From: Verrucomicrobiia bacterium
GTDB lineage: Bacteria; Verrucomicrobiota; Verrucomicrobiia; Limisphaerales; JADLHS01
Length of the DNA: 64,000 nt
Direction of reading: 5' to 3'
Assembly: GCA_026125285.1 (NCBI GenBank)
Contig: JAHCLO010000011.1
Location: 62,001-126,000, forward strand
The first letter of the stretch is position 1; each line of letters starts with the position of its first letter. Positions 8,172 through 19,512 of the stretch are shown here, piece after piece. A program made the translations under genes and the position numbers. Below the pieces are notes generated by a model. That model saw only the letters and a list, made by a program, of their open reading frames with translations. It did no database searches and had not been told where the DNA came from.

Positions 8172-10474
8172 ACACCGCTCCCACAGGCCGGACGCCCGTA
8201 CGCATCCTGCATCTGGAGGACGACGAGAACGATTATCTCTTGGTGAAGGAAATGCTGGCCGCCGACGGGTTGGCGTGCGAATTGACCCTGGCTCGCACGC
8301 GGTCGGAGTTTGAGCAAGCCCTGCGCGCCAATCAGTATGATCTCATCATTTCCGACTACACCCTGCCGTCCTATGACGGAATGAAGGCTCTGGCTCTGAT
8401 GCGCCAATATCAGAGCCGCGTGCCATTTATCTTCTTTTCCGGCACCATCGGCGAAGAGATCGCCGTGGAAAGCCTCAAGACCGGGGCCACCGACTACGTT
8501 GTGAAACAGCGCCCACGGCGATTGGTGGCTGCCGTGCATCGCGCCTTGCAGGAAGCCGAGGAACGCGCCCGGCTGGAGGCCGCGCGAACCGCATTGCGAG
8601 AGAGCGAGGAGCGCTTTCGCATCGTGGCCCGCGCCACCAACGATGTGATTTGGGAATGGCACCTTCAAAAGCAGGAGCTTTGGCACAGCGAGAATTTTGC
8701 CTCGGTGTTCGGCCAGCGCCCGGTCGCCGGCATGTCCTTGACCGAGTTGTGGTCCGCCTTTCTGCATCCCGATGACCGGGAGCGCATTCTCAACAGCGTC
8801 ACGGCGCTGCTGGCGGCGCGCGGGCAAGTATGGTGGGGCGAATACCGGTTCCGCCGCGCCGACGGTACCTTCGCGCACGTACTGGACCGCGCCTTCATCA
8901 GCTACGACGCAGGCGGCCAGCCAGTGCGCATGGTCGGGGTGGCCATTGACATGACCGAGCGCAAGCAAGCCGAGGAGAAAATCCGCGAACAAGCGGCGCT
9001 GTTGGACAAGGCGCACGATGCGATCATTGTTTGCGACCTGGACGAGCGCATCACTTACTGGAATCACAGTGCCGAGCGCGTGTACGGCTGGAGCGCATCC
9101 GAGGCCAAGGGGCGCCGCATGGGCGATCTGCTGTTCCAGCAATTGCCCCTGGCTCTGACTGAGGCGCGCCACAGTCTGCTGGAAACCGGTGAATGGCTGG
9201 GCGAACTGCATCAGGCGGCGCGCGACGGCACGCCGATCACCGTGCAAAGCAGTTGGACACTGGTGCGTGACGCCGGAGGCCGGCCCTCCGCCGAGTTGAT
9301 CATCAACACGGACGTCTCCGAGCACAAAAGACTGGAGGCCAAATTCCTGCGCACCCAGCGGCTGGAAAGCTTGGGAATCCTTGTTGGTGGCATCGCCCAC
9401 GATCTCAACAACGCCTTGGCGCCGGTCATCATGGGTGCGGGTCTGCTGCGTTTGCATCCGCTGCCGCCCGAGGCGGCCGAAGTGCTCGATACGATGAGCA
9501 ACAGCGCGCGGCGGGGGGCGGACATGGTGCAACAGATCCTGACGTTTGCCCGCGGGGGAGATGCCAGCAAGACGATGATCCGGGTGGATCAACTCGCCAA
9601 AGAAATGGCCAGGCTGATCAACGATACGTTTCCCAAGTCCATCACGTGTCGGGTGCGGGCGAGTGAGGACTCCTGGCCGGTCAGCGGCCTGGCCACCCAA
9701 CTGCATCAGGTGCTGATGAATCTGTGCATCAACGCCCGCGACGCCATGGCCAAAGGCGGCTTATTGACGCTGGCGACGCGGAATGTCGTGGTCTCCGAAG
9801 CCCAGGCGGCACGGCACCCCGGCGTGTCTCCTGGACGCTTCCTGTGCCTGAGTGTTACCGACACTGGCACTGGTATTCCACCGCAGCAAATGGCCGAAAT
9901 CTTCCAACCGTTCTTCACCACCAAGGCCCCCGGCCACGGCACCGGCCTCGGTCTTTCCACCTCGTTGACCATCGTCCGAAACCACGGCGGTTTTATGGAG
10001 GTGGAAAGCCAGCCCGGTGTGGGTGCGGAATTCAGGGTGTATTTGCCGGCCGTTGAAACCGCGGCCCCCGCGGAGGCACCCGCCGCAGCGGCGCTCCCGG
10101 CCGGCAATGGCGAAGGCATCCTCATTGTGGACGACGAAGCCTCCATCTGCGCACTGGCCAAAACCACGCTGGAACACTACGGCTACCGCGTGTTCACCGC
10201 CGCCAGCGGTCCGGAAGCCGTCGCGCTCATGGCAAGTGCCTTCCAGGAGATCCAACTCGTCGTGACGGACAAATCCATGCCGTTGATGGACGGCGCCGCC
10301 ACCGCGCAAGCGTTACGGAAACTCCAGCCGGAATTGAAACTCATTCTTTTCAGTGGCCATCAGCGGGTGAAAAAATCCGAAACCGACGTGCAGATCAAAG
10401 CAGACGCGTTTATCGAAAAACCATTCACCGTGGAGAAGCTGCTGACGGTCGTTCACGAAGTGCTGGCGAAGTAA
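8168..10474 (+). CDS. REC-PAS-PAS-HisKA-HATPase-REC hybrid kinase
   Basis: A 768-residue soluble hybrid kinase. The N-terminal receiver has LEDDEND and phospho-Asp in IISDYTLPSYDG. Two PAS domains follow (about 150-265, with FLHPDDRER, and 270-390), then an NtrB-type HisKA (LGILVGGIAHDLNNALAPV), an HATPase (CINARDAMAKG, GTGLGLSTS) and a C-terminal receiver with DDEAS and the Asp in VVTDKSMP. No membrane helices are seen, so it probably takes its input from the two upstream proteins or from a cytoplasmic ligand. Confidence 0.93.
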   Translation: MNTAPTGRTPVRILHLEDDENDYLLVKEMLAADGLACELTLARTRSEFEQALRANQYDLIISDYTLPSYDGMKALALMRQYQSRVPFIFFSGTIGEEIAVESLKTGATDYVVKQRPRRLVAAVHRALQEAEERARLEAARTALRESEERFRIVARATNDVIWEWHLQKQELWHSENFASVFGQRPVAGMSLTELWSAFLHPDDRERILNSVTALLAARGQVWWGEYRFRRADGTFAHVLDRAFISYDAGGQPVRMVGVAIDMTERKQAEEKIREQAALLDKAHDAIIVCDLDERITYWNHSAERVYGWSASEAKGRRMGDLLFQQLPLALTEARHSLLETGEWLGELHQAARDGTPITVQSSWTLVRDAGGRPSAELIINTDVSEHKRLEAKFLRTQRLESLGILVGGIAHDLNNALAPVIMGAGLLRLHPLPPEAAEVLDTMSNSARRGADMVQQILTFARGGDASKTMIRVDQLAKEMARLINDTFPKSITCRVRASEDSWPVSGLATQLHQVLMNLCINARDAMAKGGLLTLATRNVVVSEAQAARHPGVSPGRFLCLSVTDTGTGIPPQQMAEIFQPFFTTKAPGHGTGLGLSTSLTIVRNHGGFMEVESQPGVGAEFRVYLPAVETAAPAEAPAAAALPAGNGEGILIVDDEASICALAKTTLEHYGYRVFTAASGPEAVALMASAFQEIQLVVTDKSMPLMDGAATAQALRKLQPELKLILFSGHQRVKKSETDVQIKADAFIEKPFTVEKLLTVVHEVLAK

Positions 10475-10483
10475 GCCGGTGTG

Positions 10484-10521
10484 CTTCCGCGCCCACCGGC
10501 CGCGATGGGCGCGCACGGAAG
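10484..10521. terminator. Hairpin between convergent genes
   Basis: An inverted repeat (cttccgcgccca facing its near complement up to cacggaag) lies in the 65-bp gap between the convergent hybrid kinase and nucleotidyltransferase genes. There is no T-run on either side, so a terminator role is inferred from position only. Confidence 0.35.
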
Positions 10522-10539
10522 GTTGACTGTCGCTCCGTC

Positions 10540-11741
<1,202 letters not shown>

Positions 11742-12095
11742 TCAGCCCCTCAAAATCCTGTCCATCGCCTTCCCCTTGGCCAATTCATCAACCAGTTTAT
11801 CGAGGTAGCGTATTTCCCGCATGGTTGGCTCTTGGATGTCCTCCACTCGGACGCCGCAAACGACCCCTTTGATCAAAGCGCGGGAAGGATTCAGCCTGGG
11901 AGCTTCCTTGAAGAAGGTCTCAAAGTCCGTCTGTTTCTTGAGTTGTCCTGCCAACTCCCGCTGACTGTAGCCGGTCAGCCAGCGAATAACGGCATCCACT
12001 TCTGATTGCTTACGCCCCTTTCTTTCGGCCTTTGCGACATAGAGGGGATAGACGCTCGCAAAGCTCGTCGTAAAAATGCGATGTTTTGTTGTCAT
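11742..12095 (-). CDS. DUF2200 family protein
   Basis: The start at 12095 ([20 protein letters not shown]) gives 117 residues. The family signature is complete: [30 protein letters not shown] (here [18 protein letters not shown]), ETFFKEAP and [19 protein letters not shown]. Function is unknown; the family is widespread, small and soluble. It stands alone, with long gaps on both sides. Confidence 0.9.
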   Translation of the reverse strand: MTTKHRIFTTSFASVYPLYVAKAERKGRKQSEVDAVIRWLTGYSQRELAGQLKKQTDFETFFKEAPRLNPSRALIKGVVCGVRVEDIQEPTMREIRYLDKLVDELAKGKAMDRILRG

Positions 12096-12460
12096 CTGAA
12101 TCGAAAGCCAACGACCCAGCGACCGCCGCCGGACCACGGTGCGCGGAGCGCAGAGTTGATGGTTGGGGCAAGACTACTGTGGCGACGTTTGGAACGCAAA
12201 CCCCTGGTCGGCTGCAATCATCACTGACAAATTATCTGAACCGTCCGACGGCACGGCGGGGCGGCGCTGCAGCGGTTAAGTGGGATGCCTTTCTCCTGTT
12301 TCGTTTTTGCAGGGGGTGAGGAGGCCAGGTAAATAACGCGCTTCGCCGGTTTTGGCTTGCCCGGACGCAGCGCGTACCAGTTCGTAACGCCGACACGGAG
12401 AACTTATTCTGCAACAAGACAAGTCCGCGGGGCTGGACTTGGCGCAAGGTTTTCCCAAGG
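12096..12460. other. Intergenic region upstream of sialidase-like gene
   Basis: About 365 bases between divergent genes (DUF2200 leftward, sialidase-like rightward). No convincing coding sequence is present. It should hold promoters for both directions. Confidence 0.4.
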
Positions 12461-14254
12461 ATGCCCACCATGGACCCGCAGACTGCCCGCCAGCTTATGG
12501 CCACCGCCGGCACCGGCCATCTGGCCGTGAAGCCCAGTTCTCAGGGCAGGCGGCTTGCCGTCCTGGTTGGCATCCTGTTGCTGGAGTTCGGTCTTGCTGC
12601 GGGACGTTTCAACCTGGCGGCCGCGGCCGCGCCCGTGGTGGTGGGGCCGACGCAAGCTGGCTTCAATCTGATCGTGCTGCCCGACGGCGCATGGGAACTC
12701 TACGACATCCGGGCGGATGCGGGAGTGAATCGGCTGATCCGCTCACGCTCCAACGACCACGGCCGGACCTGGACGGAACCCGAAACACTGCGTGAGCTTC
12801 CGATTCACGGCGGCGTGGTGGCGTTGCTGGATCGTCGCGGCGAAGTGCAGTTGTTTGTGCAGGCCTTGCGCACGGAGGGCGACGGCAAACGGATCGCCGT
12901 TAACCGCTTCATTGACATCTGGCAGTTGCAGTCTTCGGGCAGTCGCCGTCAGTGGAGCGAATCGCAAAGGATTTTCGAGGGTTACGTCGGTTCGGTGCAG
13001 GGCGCGCTGCAGTTGCGGAACGGTCGCATTATCCTGCCTTTCGCGTACTGGGTGGCGGACCGACCGCAAGGCCCGCCCACGGGCGCGAATATCACCACCG
13101 TGGTTTACTCGGATGATGAGGGACAAACCTGGAGGCAATCCGCCGCGCAGCTCACGGCGCCCTGTGAAGCCAATTACAACGGCAGCAACTATGGCGCAAT
13201 CGAACCGACCGTTCTGCAACTCAAAGATGGCCGCGTGTGGATGTTGATGCGCACGCAAGCGGGTTTTCTTTATGAATCCCACTCCGAAGACGGCGCGGAA
13301 TGGTCCGAAGCCCTACCCTCGCGTTTTCGATCCTCCACCGGGCCGGCTTTTCTGCTGCGCCTGCCCGATGATCGGATTGCGCTGTTCTGGAACCACTGTG
13401 AATTATCCACGCGCGTGGATGGCCAGGGTGTCTATGGCGGACGCGACGTGTTGCACGCCGCCATTTCCGACGACGAAGGCCGAAGCTGGCGCGGCTTCCG
13501 TGAAGTTTATCGCGATCCATTCCGTAATCACACCCCGCCCCGAAGCGGTGACCGCGGCACGGCGTATCCCTTTGCGGTGAACACCAAGGATGGCCGCATT
13601 GCGTTGGTCAGCGGCCAGGGCGGTGGTCGTCGCGGCCTGGTGCTGGTGAATCCGGACTGGCTGCTGGAAACGCAGGCCGCGGATGATTTCTCGAATGGTC
13701 TGGCGGTTTGGAGTGTGTTCAAAGGCTTTGGGTCGGCCAGCGGTTGGTGGCGCGACCGCGTGCCCGGGGCGCGACTCATGGATCATCCTACGAAACCAGG
13801 CGCAAAAGTTTTGCATCTCCGCAAGCCAGACGATAGAGCCGCCGATGGGGCGGTGTGGAATTTTCCGAGCGGCACCAGAGGCACGCTCACGTTGCGGCTC
13901 AAGTTGAATGAGGGATTCGCCGGCGCGGGCATTTCGTTGCTGGAAAGGTTTCTTGACCCGACTGATGATCGGGTTTCAAGCCAGGCCGCCTTTCATCTGC
14001 CGATTGACGCGCACGGACACCTCGGGCGAAACGAACGGCTGACCTTCGATCAGTGGCATACGCTGGAATTTGTCTGGGACGTGGACACCCAACGATGCCG
14101 TGTGCAGATTGATGGAAAACGCGCCACGAGCCTGCGGTTCATGGCCGCGCCTCTGAATGGCTTGAGCTATTTGCATCTGCGCAGTCAAGCAACAGAGATT
14201 GATCCGGCGGGTTTCCTGATCGAATCGGTCCAGATTGTGATCGGAGGAGAATAA
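12461..14254 (+). CDS. Secreted sialidase-like (BNR-repeat) protein
   Basis: A 597-residue protein with an N-terminal hydrophobic export segment (about residues 28-55). The core has repeated Asp-box/BNR motifs of the S-x-D-x-G-x-x-W type (SNDHGRTWTEP, SDDEGQTWRQS, SEDGAEWSE, SDDEGRSWRGF), which mark the six-bladed sialidase propeller. The last 190 residues look like a LamG/concanavalin-type domain (RLKLNEGFAGAGISLLERF). It may start instead at the ATG at 12470, which has AAGG better placed. Exo-sialidase activity is not certain: these motifs also occur in other glycoside hydrolases. The next gene, 15 bases on, carries the same fold. Confidence 0.85.
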   Translation: MPTMDPQTARQLMATAGTGHLAVKPSSQGRRLAVLVGILLLEFGLAAGRFNLAAAAAPVVVGPTQAGFNLIVLPDGAWELYDIRADAGVNRLIRSRSNDHGRTWTEPETLRELPIHGGVVALLDRRGEVQLFVQALRTEGDGKRIAVNRFIDIWQLQSSGSRRQWSESQRIFEGYVGSVQGALQLRNGRIILPFAYWVADRPQGPPTGANITTVVYSDDEGQTWRQSAAQLTAPCEANYNGSNYGAIEPTVLQLKDGRVWMLMRTQAGFLYESHSEDGAEWSEALPSRFRSSTGPAFLLRLPDDRIALFWNHCELSTRVDGQGVYGGRDVLHAAISDDEGRSWRGFREVYRDPFRNHTPPRSGDRGTAYPFAVNTKDGRIALVSGQGGGRRGLVLVNPDWLLETQAADDFSNGLAVWSVFKGFGSASGWWRDRVPGARLMDHPTKPGAKVLHLRKPDDRAADGAVWNFPSGTRGTLTLRLKLNEGFAGAGISLLERFLDPTDDRVSSQAAFHLPIDAHGHLGRNERLTFDQWHTLEFVWDVDTQRCRVQIDGKRATSLRFMAAPLNGLSYLHLRSQATEIDPAGFLIESVQIVIGGE

Positions 14255-14269
14255 CGGAGCAGAATCTAT

Positions 14270-16105
14270 ATGAAATTCAAACGGCATACCTGGTTTCCGA
14301 CAGGACTCGTTCCCGGTTCGCTCGCGGCCATCTGCTTGCTGGCCTTGGCCGGCGGGGCGCGGGCGGAAGCGGCAAAGCCTATGTACATCGTGGCGTTCGG
14401 TGATTCGACCACGGCACCACGCGCTGTGGAGGGCAGGGAACTGGCCGTCTATGCGGACTTGCTTGCCACGGATGCGAGACTGAGTGAGCGCGGGGTGAAG
14501 ATCATCAATGCCGGAGTTTCCGCCAACACCACGAGCGATGCGCGGGCACGATTTCGCAGAGATGTGCTCGCGCGGCGACCGGCGGTGGTCATCATCCAAT
14601 TCGGCATCAATGACGCCGCGGTGGATGTCTGGAAGAATCCACCCGCCACCGCGCCCCGCGTGTCGCGAGACGATTACGCCGCGAATCTGTCTTTCTTTGT
14701 CACCGAAGTGAAAAGGCGCGGCGCGCAGCCGATTCTCATGACGCCTAATCCACTGCGCTGGACGGATCGGATGCGGTCCATGTATGGCAAACCGCCGTAC
14801 CTGCCTGATGACGCCGATGGATTCAACGTGTTGCTTAAGTCGTACGCCGATGCCGTGCGCGAAGTGGCGAAGCAGACTGGCACACCGTTGGTTGATGTGT
14901 ACGCCGCGTTTCACGCGCAGGGCGACAACGCGAGTCATTCCGTGGACGAATTGCTGCTCGACGGCATGCATCCCAATGAGAAAGGACATCGGCTCATCGT
15001 TGACCTGTTGAAACGGCAACTGGCGGCCATGAGAATTGAAGCGCCGTCGCCGCCGCCCAAGCCACGCATGAAGCCCGCAGCCGGCGGAATGGAAATTGAT
15101 GCCCGCGCCACAGAACTGCCCGACCTGAAGATGGGGCCATTCGTGCGATTGGGCGACGGGCGGTTGCTCACCGTGGAAGGTACGAACTCCTTGACCAGCG
15201 CCGATAAAGGCAAAACCTGGAAGACGAATCCACTATTTGCCGATTCCGCAAAGTACGAGGTTCGTCCCGAGCGTGCGCTCATTCGCACCAGCCAGGGCGT
15301 CGTGATTCTCGCGTTTATGAATGACCGGGAGAAACATTGGACCTGGCAGGACAAACTGGGCGACGCGCCAGGCGCCGTGCTGCCGACTTACGCCATGCGC
15401 AGCACCGATGAAGGCAGGACCTGGGAAGCGCCGCAAAAGCTGCACGACGATTGGAGCGGTTGCGTCCGCAACATCTTGGAAACTAAGTCCGGCCAGGTCG
15501 TCTTTACGGCCATGATGATGCTGCACCATCCCGGGCGCCACGCCGTGCTGACGTATTGTTCCGATGACCAGGGGAAAACGTGGAAGGCCAGCAACGTGAT
15601 TGACTTGGGCGGCGCCGGCCATCATGGCGGCGTGAGTGAGGCGACGGCGGTTGAACTCAAGAATGGCCGGTTGATCAAATACATCCGCACGAACTGGGAG
15701 CGGTTCTGGCTGGCGGAATCCAAAGACGGCGGACTCACGTGGCACCCGTTGGGGCCGACGGATGTACCCGCCAGCAGCGCGCCGGGGTTGCTGCAACGGC
15801 TGGCGAGCGGCCGCATCATTTTGATCTGGAATCGGCTTTTCCCCGAGGGCAAAGACGCCTTCCCTAAGTCTGGGGGCGACCGTCTCTGGTCGGCCACGCC
15901 GGTCAGCAACCACCGCGGTGAATTGTCCATCGCCTTCTCGGACGACGAATGTAAGAGCTGGACGGAGCCGGTCGTCATTGCGCGCAAACCCGGCGGATGG
16001 TTGTCCTATCCGTACCTCTTTGAAGCGGAGGCCGGCGAGCTTTGGCTCACTACGATGCAGGGAGGCGTGCGGCTCAAGTTTCGTGAAACGGACTTCGTTG
16101 ATTGA
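14270..16105 (+). CDS. SGNH hydrolase fused to sialidase-like propeller
   Basis: A 611-residue secreted protein (signal to about residue 34, ending GGARAEA). Residues 38-255 form an SGNH/GDSL esterase: block I AFGDSTTA with Ser, block III FGINDAA, and block V DGMHPNEKGH with the Asp-His pair. Residues 285-605 form a BNR/sialidase-like propeller (DKGKTWK, STDEGRTWEAP, SDDQGKTWKAS, SKDGGLTWHP, SDDECKSWTEP). A deacetylase acting together with a glycosidase on acetylated sugars, such as O-acetyl sialic acids, is a reasonable inference. It follows the separate sialidase-like gene, likely in one operon. Confidence 0.88.
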   Translation: MKFKRHTWFPTGLVPGSLAAICLLALAGGARAEAAKPMYIVAFGDSTTAPRAVEGRELAVYADLLATDARLSERGVKIINAGVSANTTSDARARFRRDVLARRPAVVIIQFGINDAAVDVWKNPPATAPRVSRDDYAANLSFFVTEVKRRGAQPILMTPNPLRWTDRMRSMYGKPPYLPDDADGFNVLLKSYADAVREVAKQTGTPLVDVYAAFHAQGDNASHSVDELLLDGMHPNEKGHRLIVDLLKRQLAAMRIEAPSPPPKPRMKPAAGGMEIDARATELPDLKMGPFVRLGDGRLLTVEGTNSLTSADKGKTWKTNPLFADSAKYEVRPERALIRTSQGVVILAFMNDREKHWTWQDKLGDAPGAVLPTYAMRSTDEGRTWEAPQKLHDDWSGCVRNILETKSGQVVFTAMMMLHHPGRHAVLTYCSDDQGKTWKASNVIDLGGAGHHGGVSEATAVELKNGRLIKYIRTNWERFWLAESKDGGLTWHPLGPTDVPASSAPGLLQRLASGRIILIWNRLFPEGKDAFPKSGGDRLWSATPVSNHRGELSIAFSDDECKSWTEPVVIARKPGGWLSYPYLFEAEAGELWLTTMQGGVRLKFRETDFVD

Positions 16106-16537
16106 GCTGGGTTCTATCAACCGAACTCGGCCCCCAGTTCCAGACAGGTTCGTTTAAGCGACTCCCCGGAGGCTGGTCACGTGGTTCAGTCCATTTGGCC
16201 GGCACCCTCAGAACGACGCGATGCGCTTTGTCTGTCTGTGGTTTGTTCATGCCACAACCTCAGCATGCGGTGGGATTGAACAAGAGCCAGAGAAAGCAAG
16301 CAACTCGCTCGCAAGCAGGAGTGCGACGTTTGGATGCAATGTCTTCACCGTTACATCCCAGATACAGTTTAAGTCACTTCACATACGTTAATCCCGGCGC
16401 CAACTGCGCCAGACCCGCACCCGCGGTGTGAGGTGACAGCAAGAACCTCGGCGTGCTTTCGCCCCTTGACGCTGGAGGACTGGGTTCCCATATTGCACCC
16501 TCAACTTGAGCGAGTGTAACCAGTGTGTTGAGTCATT
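16106..16537. promoter_or_regulatory. Leader region upstream of rpoD
   Basis: About 430 bases with no supported gene. A ttgacg at about 16467 followed, after an overlong spacer, by tattgc could be a weak housekeeping promoter for the sigma gene, but this is only a visual match. Confidence 0.25.
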
Positions 16538-18367
16538 ATGCCTAAGTCGAAGGTTCGCAGTTCGGCGACGAAATTCGCCAATCGGAAAAGCAGCCGAGCA
16601 GCGGCCGAGACACTGCCCCGTTTGACCCGGAAAGGAAGCCGGAAAGCGACGCCGGTTAAGCGGGGTTCGCCCGGATCAAATGGTGCGCCAGCTTCCTCCC
16701 CGACGCCGGCGCCAGGCCAAACCCTGCCATTAAGCCAGGCCTCGCCGGTAGATATCGCGGACAAGATGAAGGAACTCGTCCGCCTGGCGCAGGAGCAGGG
16801 TTATCTCACCTATGGTGACATCAACGATGCCCTGCCGGACAACTTGATCACCGCGGAGGAGATGGACGACATCTACGTGAAGCTCCGCAACCTGGAGATC
16901 GAAATTGTTGATCAGGCGGAGGTGGACCGCGTCAAACAACCGGAACCGGAGGAGGACGAAGACAAGACGCGGCTGGACATATTGGACGATCCCGTCCGCA
17001 TGTATCTCAAGCAAATGGGCCAGGTACCCTTGCTGACCCGCGAACAGGAGGTCGAGATTTCCAAGCGGATTGAAGACGCGGAGAACGAAGTCAAACGGAT
17101 TGTTTATAGTCTTGGATTCGCCGGCAAGGAACACATCGCGCTGGCGGAAAAGCTCATTTCCGAACCGCCGAAGGAACGTTTTGACCGGGTGGTCATAGAC
17201 AAGAAGGTGGACAGCCGGAGCCAACACTTGCGCGTCCTGCGCAAGTGGATCAAGCACGTGCGCGAAGTGGACCGCAAGGTGGATGGGAAATTCGCCGTCT
17301 GGCATAGTGCTTCGACCAGGATCCGGCGGGACCGGGCCTTGACGGCGTTCAAGAATCAGGACCAGAAACTGCAAGCCACGTTTGGCAAATTTTGCTACAA
17401 GCAGAAAGTCATCGAGGAAATGGCGCTGGTGGCGGAGAATATTCACGATAGAATCCAGTTAAGCCTGCGCGTCATCAAGGAGTGGGAGCCGCACCGCAAG
17501 TCGCCCCAAGCCCAGGCCATTATTCAGTCCGAGGAGCGAAAGATCAAAGCGCTGGAAGAATTCGTGCGCATGCCCTGGCAGGAATACCTCAAAGCCTATG
17601 ATCAGCTTAAGCTCTTCGCCGCCCGCGCGCACCAGGCCAAGTCGGAAATGGTCGAGGCCAACCTGCGCCTGGTCATTTCCATCGCCAAGAAGTACACCAA
17701 TCGCGGGCTTTCGTTTCTCGATCTGATTCAGGAGGGCAACATGGGGCTGATGAAGGCGGTTGAGAAATTCGAGTATCGCCGCGGCTACAAGTTTTCCACC
17801 TATGCCACTTGGTGGATCCGCCAGGCCATCACGCGCTCCATCGCTGATCAAGCCCGCACCATCCGCATTCCCGTCCACATGATTGAAACGATCAACAAAC
17901 TGATGCGGATTCAGAAGCAGTTGTTGCAGGACTACGGTCGGGAGCCAACGCCCGAGGAAATTGCCGACGAAATCGAACTGGCCGTGGACCGGGTGCGCGC
18001 CGTCCTGAAAATGGCCCAACAGCCGGTTTCCCTGCAATCGCCCGTCGGCGACGGTGAGGACACCAGTTTTGGCGACTTCATTGAGGATAAGGCCTCGGAA
18101 AGCCCGTCCGACATGACCAGCTTCAGCTTGCTCAAGGACAAGCTGGGCGATGTACTGTCCAGCTTGACGGAACGCGAGCGCAAGGTGCTGGAACTGCGTT
18201 TCGGATTGGGCGACGGCTATTCCCGGACCTTGGAAGAAGTTGGCAAGCAGTTCCGCGTCACGCGAGAGCGCATCCGCCAGATTGAAGCCAAGGCCTTGCG
18301 CAAAATGCGGCATCCCACCCGCATCCGGCAACTGCACGGTTTCCTGGAAATTGAGGAAATCGAGTAA
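16538..18367 (+). CDS. rpoD: RNA polymerase primary sigma factor RpoD
   Basis: A 609-residue sigma-70. After a basic, low-complexity N-terminus of about 65 residues come region 1.1 ([20 protein letters not shown]), region 1.2 ([21 protein letters not shown]), a non-conserved insert, region 2 ([48 protein letters not shown]), region 3 and region 4 with the -35-reading helix-turn-helix ([20 protein letters not shown]). All elements of a housekeeping sigma factor are present. The Ser/Arg/Ala/Pro-rich N-terminal extension is unusual. Confidence 0.96.
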   Translation: MPKSKVRSSATKFANRKSSRAAAETLPRLTRKGSRKATPVKRGSPGSNGAPASSPTPAPGQTLPLSQASPVDIADKMKELVRLAQEQGYLTYGDINDALPDNLITAEEMDDIYVKLRNLEIEIVDQAEVDRVKQPEPEEDEDKTRLDILDDPVRMYLKQMGQVPLLTREQEVEISKRIEDAENEVKRIVYSLGFAGKEHIALAEKLISEPPKERFDRVVIDKKVDSRSQHLRVLRKWIKHVREVDRKVDGKFAVWHSASTRIRRDRALTAFKNQDQKLQATFGKFCYKQKVIEEMALVAENIHDRIQLSLRVIKEWEPHRKSPQAQAIIQSEERKIKALEEFVRMPWQEYLKAYDQLKLFAARAHQAKSEMVEANLRLVISIAKKYTNRGLSFLDLIQEGNMGLMKAVEKFEYRRGYKFSTYATWWIRQAITRSIADQARTIRIPVHMIETINKLMRIQKQLLQDYGREPTPEEIADEIELAVDRVRAVLKMAQQPVSLQSPVGDGEDTSFGDFIEDKASESPSDMTSFSLLKDKLGDVLSSLTERERKVLELRFGLGDGYSRTLEEVGKQFRVTRERIRQIEAKALRKMRHPTRIRQLHGFLEIEEIE

Positions 18368-18593
18368 TCTCCGTGCGTTGCGCTGCCGCTGATCTTTGCC
18401 ACGGCTGCCAGACCGTCAAGCCCTGCCAGTACGGTTTCAATGCAGCCAGTCCTCAGCCCACCATTGGCAATTCCGGGTGCTCGCGCAATTCCAGCTTTGG
18501 GTGACGGCAAAAAGGCAAGGAACAGCTCAAGAATGACCAATTCCGGCTTGCGACCCAGCGATTGTGAAGCAACCTATAATTGAGAGACAGATT

Positions 18594-19352
18594 ATGAGTA
18601 TGCACAGCCACAACCGATCCAAGGGCCGCAGAGGCCGATGGGCGTTCACGCTCATTGAGTTGTTGGTGGTCATCGCCATCATCGCCATCCTGGCCGCCAT
18701 GTTGCTGCCGGCGCTGGCCAAAGCCAAACAGAAGGCGTTCCAGGCGAATTGCACCAGCAACCTCCGACAACTGGCGCTCGCCATTTCCATGTACGCCGGA
18801 GATCATAACGACACTCTGCCCGGCCCCTGTTGGACGGGCATGTTTTTCACGTATCAAGACACCTCGCCCAACAGTCCCAGCAATCCCAATCGTTACAACG
18901 GATCGCTGGCCGCTTATCTCACCCGCTATTTGGGCATCCCCGATCCTCCGATTGCCCCGAACCTGCGCACCGCCGCGGTCGCCATTTGCCCCGCTTCCTA
19001 TCGGGTCTTACCGAGGACCGCGCCCAGCCCGCCGTTGTACGTACCCGTCAGTTATTTCTCCCTCAGCACCATCACCAATGATCCGCCCGTGGGCAATGAC
19101 CTGGTGGTGTATCCTTTTGGTCGGCCCAACACGCCTTTTGCCTCAAACAAGAAGACCTCGGCGATCAAACGTCCATCAGATTCCTGGGCGATGACCGATT
19201 GCGATGTGCAACTGCTGACCAGTTTTGGGATTACCTCCGCCACCTACCAGAATTACGTGCCGCTGGAACCGGTCCACGGGAGCAAGAAACCGGCGCTACG
19301 ACAGTATCTGTATTTCGACTGGAGCGTGCGCTCGATGCGCACCCCACTGTAG
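18594..19352 (+). CDS. Pseudopilin-type (N-methylation) secreted protein
   Basis: The ATG at 18594 is preferred over an upstream in-frame GTG at 18564. After a basic leader the prepilin cleavage/methylation segment [20 protein letters not shown] appears, followed by a helix with [20 protein letters not shown]. The C-terminus keeps the family's closing motif in a variant form ([19 protein letters not shown]). Proteins of this type are very numerous in Verrucomicrobia and Planctomycetes and are exported by type II secretion/type IV pilus-like machinery. About 252 residues. Confidence 0.88.
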   Translation: MSMHSHNRSKGRRGRWAFTLIELLVVIAIIAILAAMLLPALAKAKQKAFQANCTSNLRQLALAISMYAGDHNDTLPGPCWTGMFFTYQDTSPNSPSNPNRYNGSLAAYLTRYLGIPDPPIAPNLRTAAVAICPASYRVLPRTAPSPPLYVPVSYFSLSTITNDPPVGNDLVVYPFGRPNTPFASNKKTSAIKRPSDSWAMTDCDVQLLTSFGITSATYQNYVPLEPVHGSKKPALRQYLYFDWSVRSMRTPL

Positions 19353-19512
19353 GCAAGCTGCTCGCTTCATCATCGCCCGTTTCACGGCGGGAAATTTGGC
19401 TTGTGGCAACTCCGCCAAAGCACGATTTGATCCGTCGCGCGGCGAAGGGCGGTTCGAGGGTGATGTCGCGAGCAATTCCCTGATCAGCTTGCTCGTCGGT
19501 TGCACAATCTGA

